Assembly: GCA_025966215.1 (NCBI GenBank)
Contig: JAOPVM010000024.1
Location: forward strand, 1-14,654
Source of the DNA: Klenkia sp.
GTDB lineage: Bacteria; Actinomycetota; Actinomycetes; Mycobacteriales; Geodermatophilaceae
Direction: 5' to 3'
Length of the DNA stretch: 14,654 nt
Part shown: positions 13,812 through 14,654 of the stretch, piece by piece
Numbering within the stretch: the first letter of the stretch is position 1
How the letters are laid out: the number at the start of each line of letters is the position of its first letter
Translations under genes and position numbers: made by a program
The notes under the pieces: model-generated
What the model saw: the letters and a program-made list of their open reading frames with translations, nothing else
Databases searched by the model: none
Told to the model about the DNA's origin: nothing

Positions 13812-14654
13812 ATGTCGCAGCTGCTGCTGCGTGCCCCCGGCGCCCGCCGGACCCGTCCGACCCGACCCGCGACGACGCACCGCCGTCGTGCCGGCCGGAC
13901 CCTGACCGGCACGCTGGTGGGCCTGCTCGCGGCTGCACTCGTCGTCACCGGTGCCGGCCCTGCGCTGGCCGTCCCGGCGCCCCCGGTCAACCCCAGCGAC
14001 GCCGAGATCGGCGGTGCCCAGGCCGCCCAGGACGCCGCCGCTGCCGAGGTGGGCCGGATCGCCGGTCTGGTCGCGGCCGCGGAGTCCCAGCTCGAGCAGG
14101 TGCAGGTGCAGGCCGAGGCCGCCGGCACCGCGCTGATGGCTGCCGAGGAGGCGCTCGTGGTCGCCCAGGCCGCCGCCGACCAGACCGCGGCCGACCTCGT
14201 CGTCGCCACCGGGACCGTCACCGACGCCCAGGGCCGGCTCAGCGACTTCTCCCGCAACAGCTACATGAACGGCGCCGCGCTCACCAGTGAGGTCGCCCTG
14301 CTGGACGCGGGTGGACCGGCCGAGCTCGTGCAGCGGGCCGCGATGCTGGACTGGGTCGCGGAGAACCAGCTCGACGTGCTCGGTGACCTCGAGATCGCCC
14401 GGGTCCAGCAGGCCAACGCCGACTCCGCAGCCCGCGAGGCGCTCGGGGTGCAGGCCGCCGCCGAGCAGGCCGCCAGCGAGGCCAAGGACGACGCCGACGC
14501 CCAGGTCGCCGACCAGACCGCGGTCTACGCCCAGGTGAGCGCGGACAAGGCCGCCTACGACTCGCAGCTGCAGGCCGCTCAGATCCAGCTGCTCTCCCTG
14601 CAGGGCGCCCGCAACGCCTACCAGGCCTGGTTGGACCAGCGCGCCGCCGAGGAG
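13812..14654 (+). CDS. Secreted coiled-coil protein, probable NlpC/P60 peptidoglycan hydrolase (N-terminal part)
   Basis: The frame is open for 281 codons to the window edge, so the C-terminus is missing. The N-terminus is a long signal peptide: an Arg-rich region (residues 7-29), a hydrophobic core from about 31 to 49, and cleavage after ALA at 51-53. The mature part starts VPAPPVNPSDAEIGG and is almost entirely Ala/Gln/Glu/Asp-rich helix, interrupted near residues 145-175 by SDFSRNSYMNG and a turn-rich stretch. This layout (export signal, long coiled coil) is that of actinobacterial RipA/RipC-like cell-wall hydrolases, where the coiled coil precedes a C-terminal NlpC/P60 endopeptidase. The catalytic domain is not in the window, so a different C-terminal domain cannot be excluded. 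The start at 13812 has GGGAG five bases upstream. Confidence 0.75.
   Translation, partial: MSQLLLRAPGARRTRPTRPATTHRRRAGRTLTGTLVGLLAAALVVTGAGPALAVPAPPVNPSDAEIGGAQAAQDAAAAEVGRIAGLVAAAESQLEQVQVQAEAAGTALMAAEEALVVAQAAADQTAADLVVATGTVTDAQGRLSDFSRNSYMNGAALTSEVALLDAGGPAELVQRAAMLDWVAENQLDVLGDLEIARVQQANADSAAREALGVQAAAEQAASEAKDDADAQVADQTAVYAQVSADKAAYDSQLQAAQIQLLSLQGARNAYQAWLDQRAAEE

Overview
The window comes from a very GC-rich actinobacterium. Three things support this: the mycothiol-dependent formaldehyde dehydrogenase (mycothiol is an actinobacterial thiol), the purL / SCP-like / purF / purM / DUF3073 gene order (in Mycobacterium tuberculosis, from memory, Rv0803, Rv0807, Rv0808, Rv0809, Rv0810c), and -10 elements of the TAnnnT type placed directly before start codons. 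The style of PurF and of the overlapping operons would suit Geodermatophilaceae or a relative, but the genus cannot be fixed from this sequence alone.

Layout. (1) Positions 1-2714, + strand: the last codons of an upstream gene, purL, and a small sterol-carrier-like gene, chained by TGATG stop/start overlaps. (2) 2809-4343, - strand: an OFA-family major facilitator transporter followed by a 46-residue single-helix membrane protein. A strong hairpin separates them from the convergent purL operon. (3) 4511-6204, + strand: S-(hydroxymethyl)mycothiol dehydrogenase and a metallo-beta-lactamase-fold hydrolase, a formaldehyde-to-formate detoxification pair. (4) 6284-8922, + strand: purF and purM, overlapping by four bases and ended by two consecutive strong hairpins. 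(5) 9042-9260, - strand: a DUF3073 gene. (6) 9456-10526, - strand: an amino acid dehydrogenase of the Glu/Leu/Phe/Val family, probably valine dehydrogenase. (7) 10711-13579, + strand: a CUT2-type ABC importer (lipoprotein binding protein, permease, single-domain ATPase) of unknown substrate. (8) 13812 to the window end, + strand: the N-terminal part of a secreted coiled-coil protein resembling NlpC/P60 peptidoglycan hydrolases, cut by the window edge.

How the parts fit. purL, purF and purM encode steps 4, 1 and 5 of de novo purine synthesis. The transporter and the formaldehyde genes sit between purine genes that are closer together in mycobacteria. Formate is the product of the mycothiol pathway and a possible substrate of an OFA transporter, so regions 2 and 3 may form one C1 module; this is an inference. 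Three genes (mscR, purF and the amino acid dehydrogenase) have a TAnnnT hexamer exactly seven bases before the start codon, which predicts leaderless mRNAs and fixes their starts. The most unusual non-coding stretch is the 232-base leader before the NlpC/P60-like gene. It is less GC-rich than its surroundings, carries an 11-bp direct repeat at 21-bp spacing, and has two mutually exclusive base-pairing options. No insertion sequence, CRISPR array, tRNA or rRNA was seen, and no gene-free stretch exceeds 300 bases.
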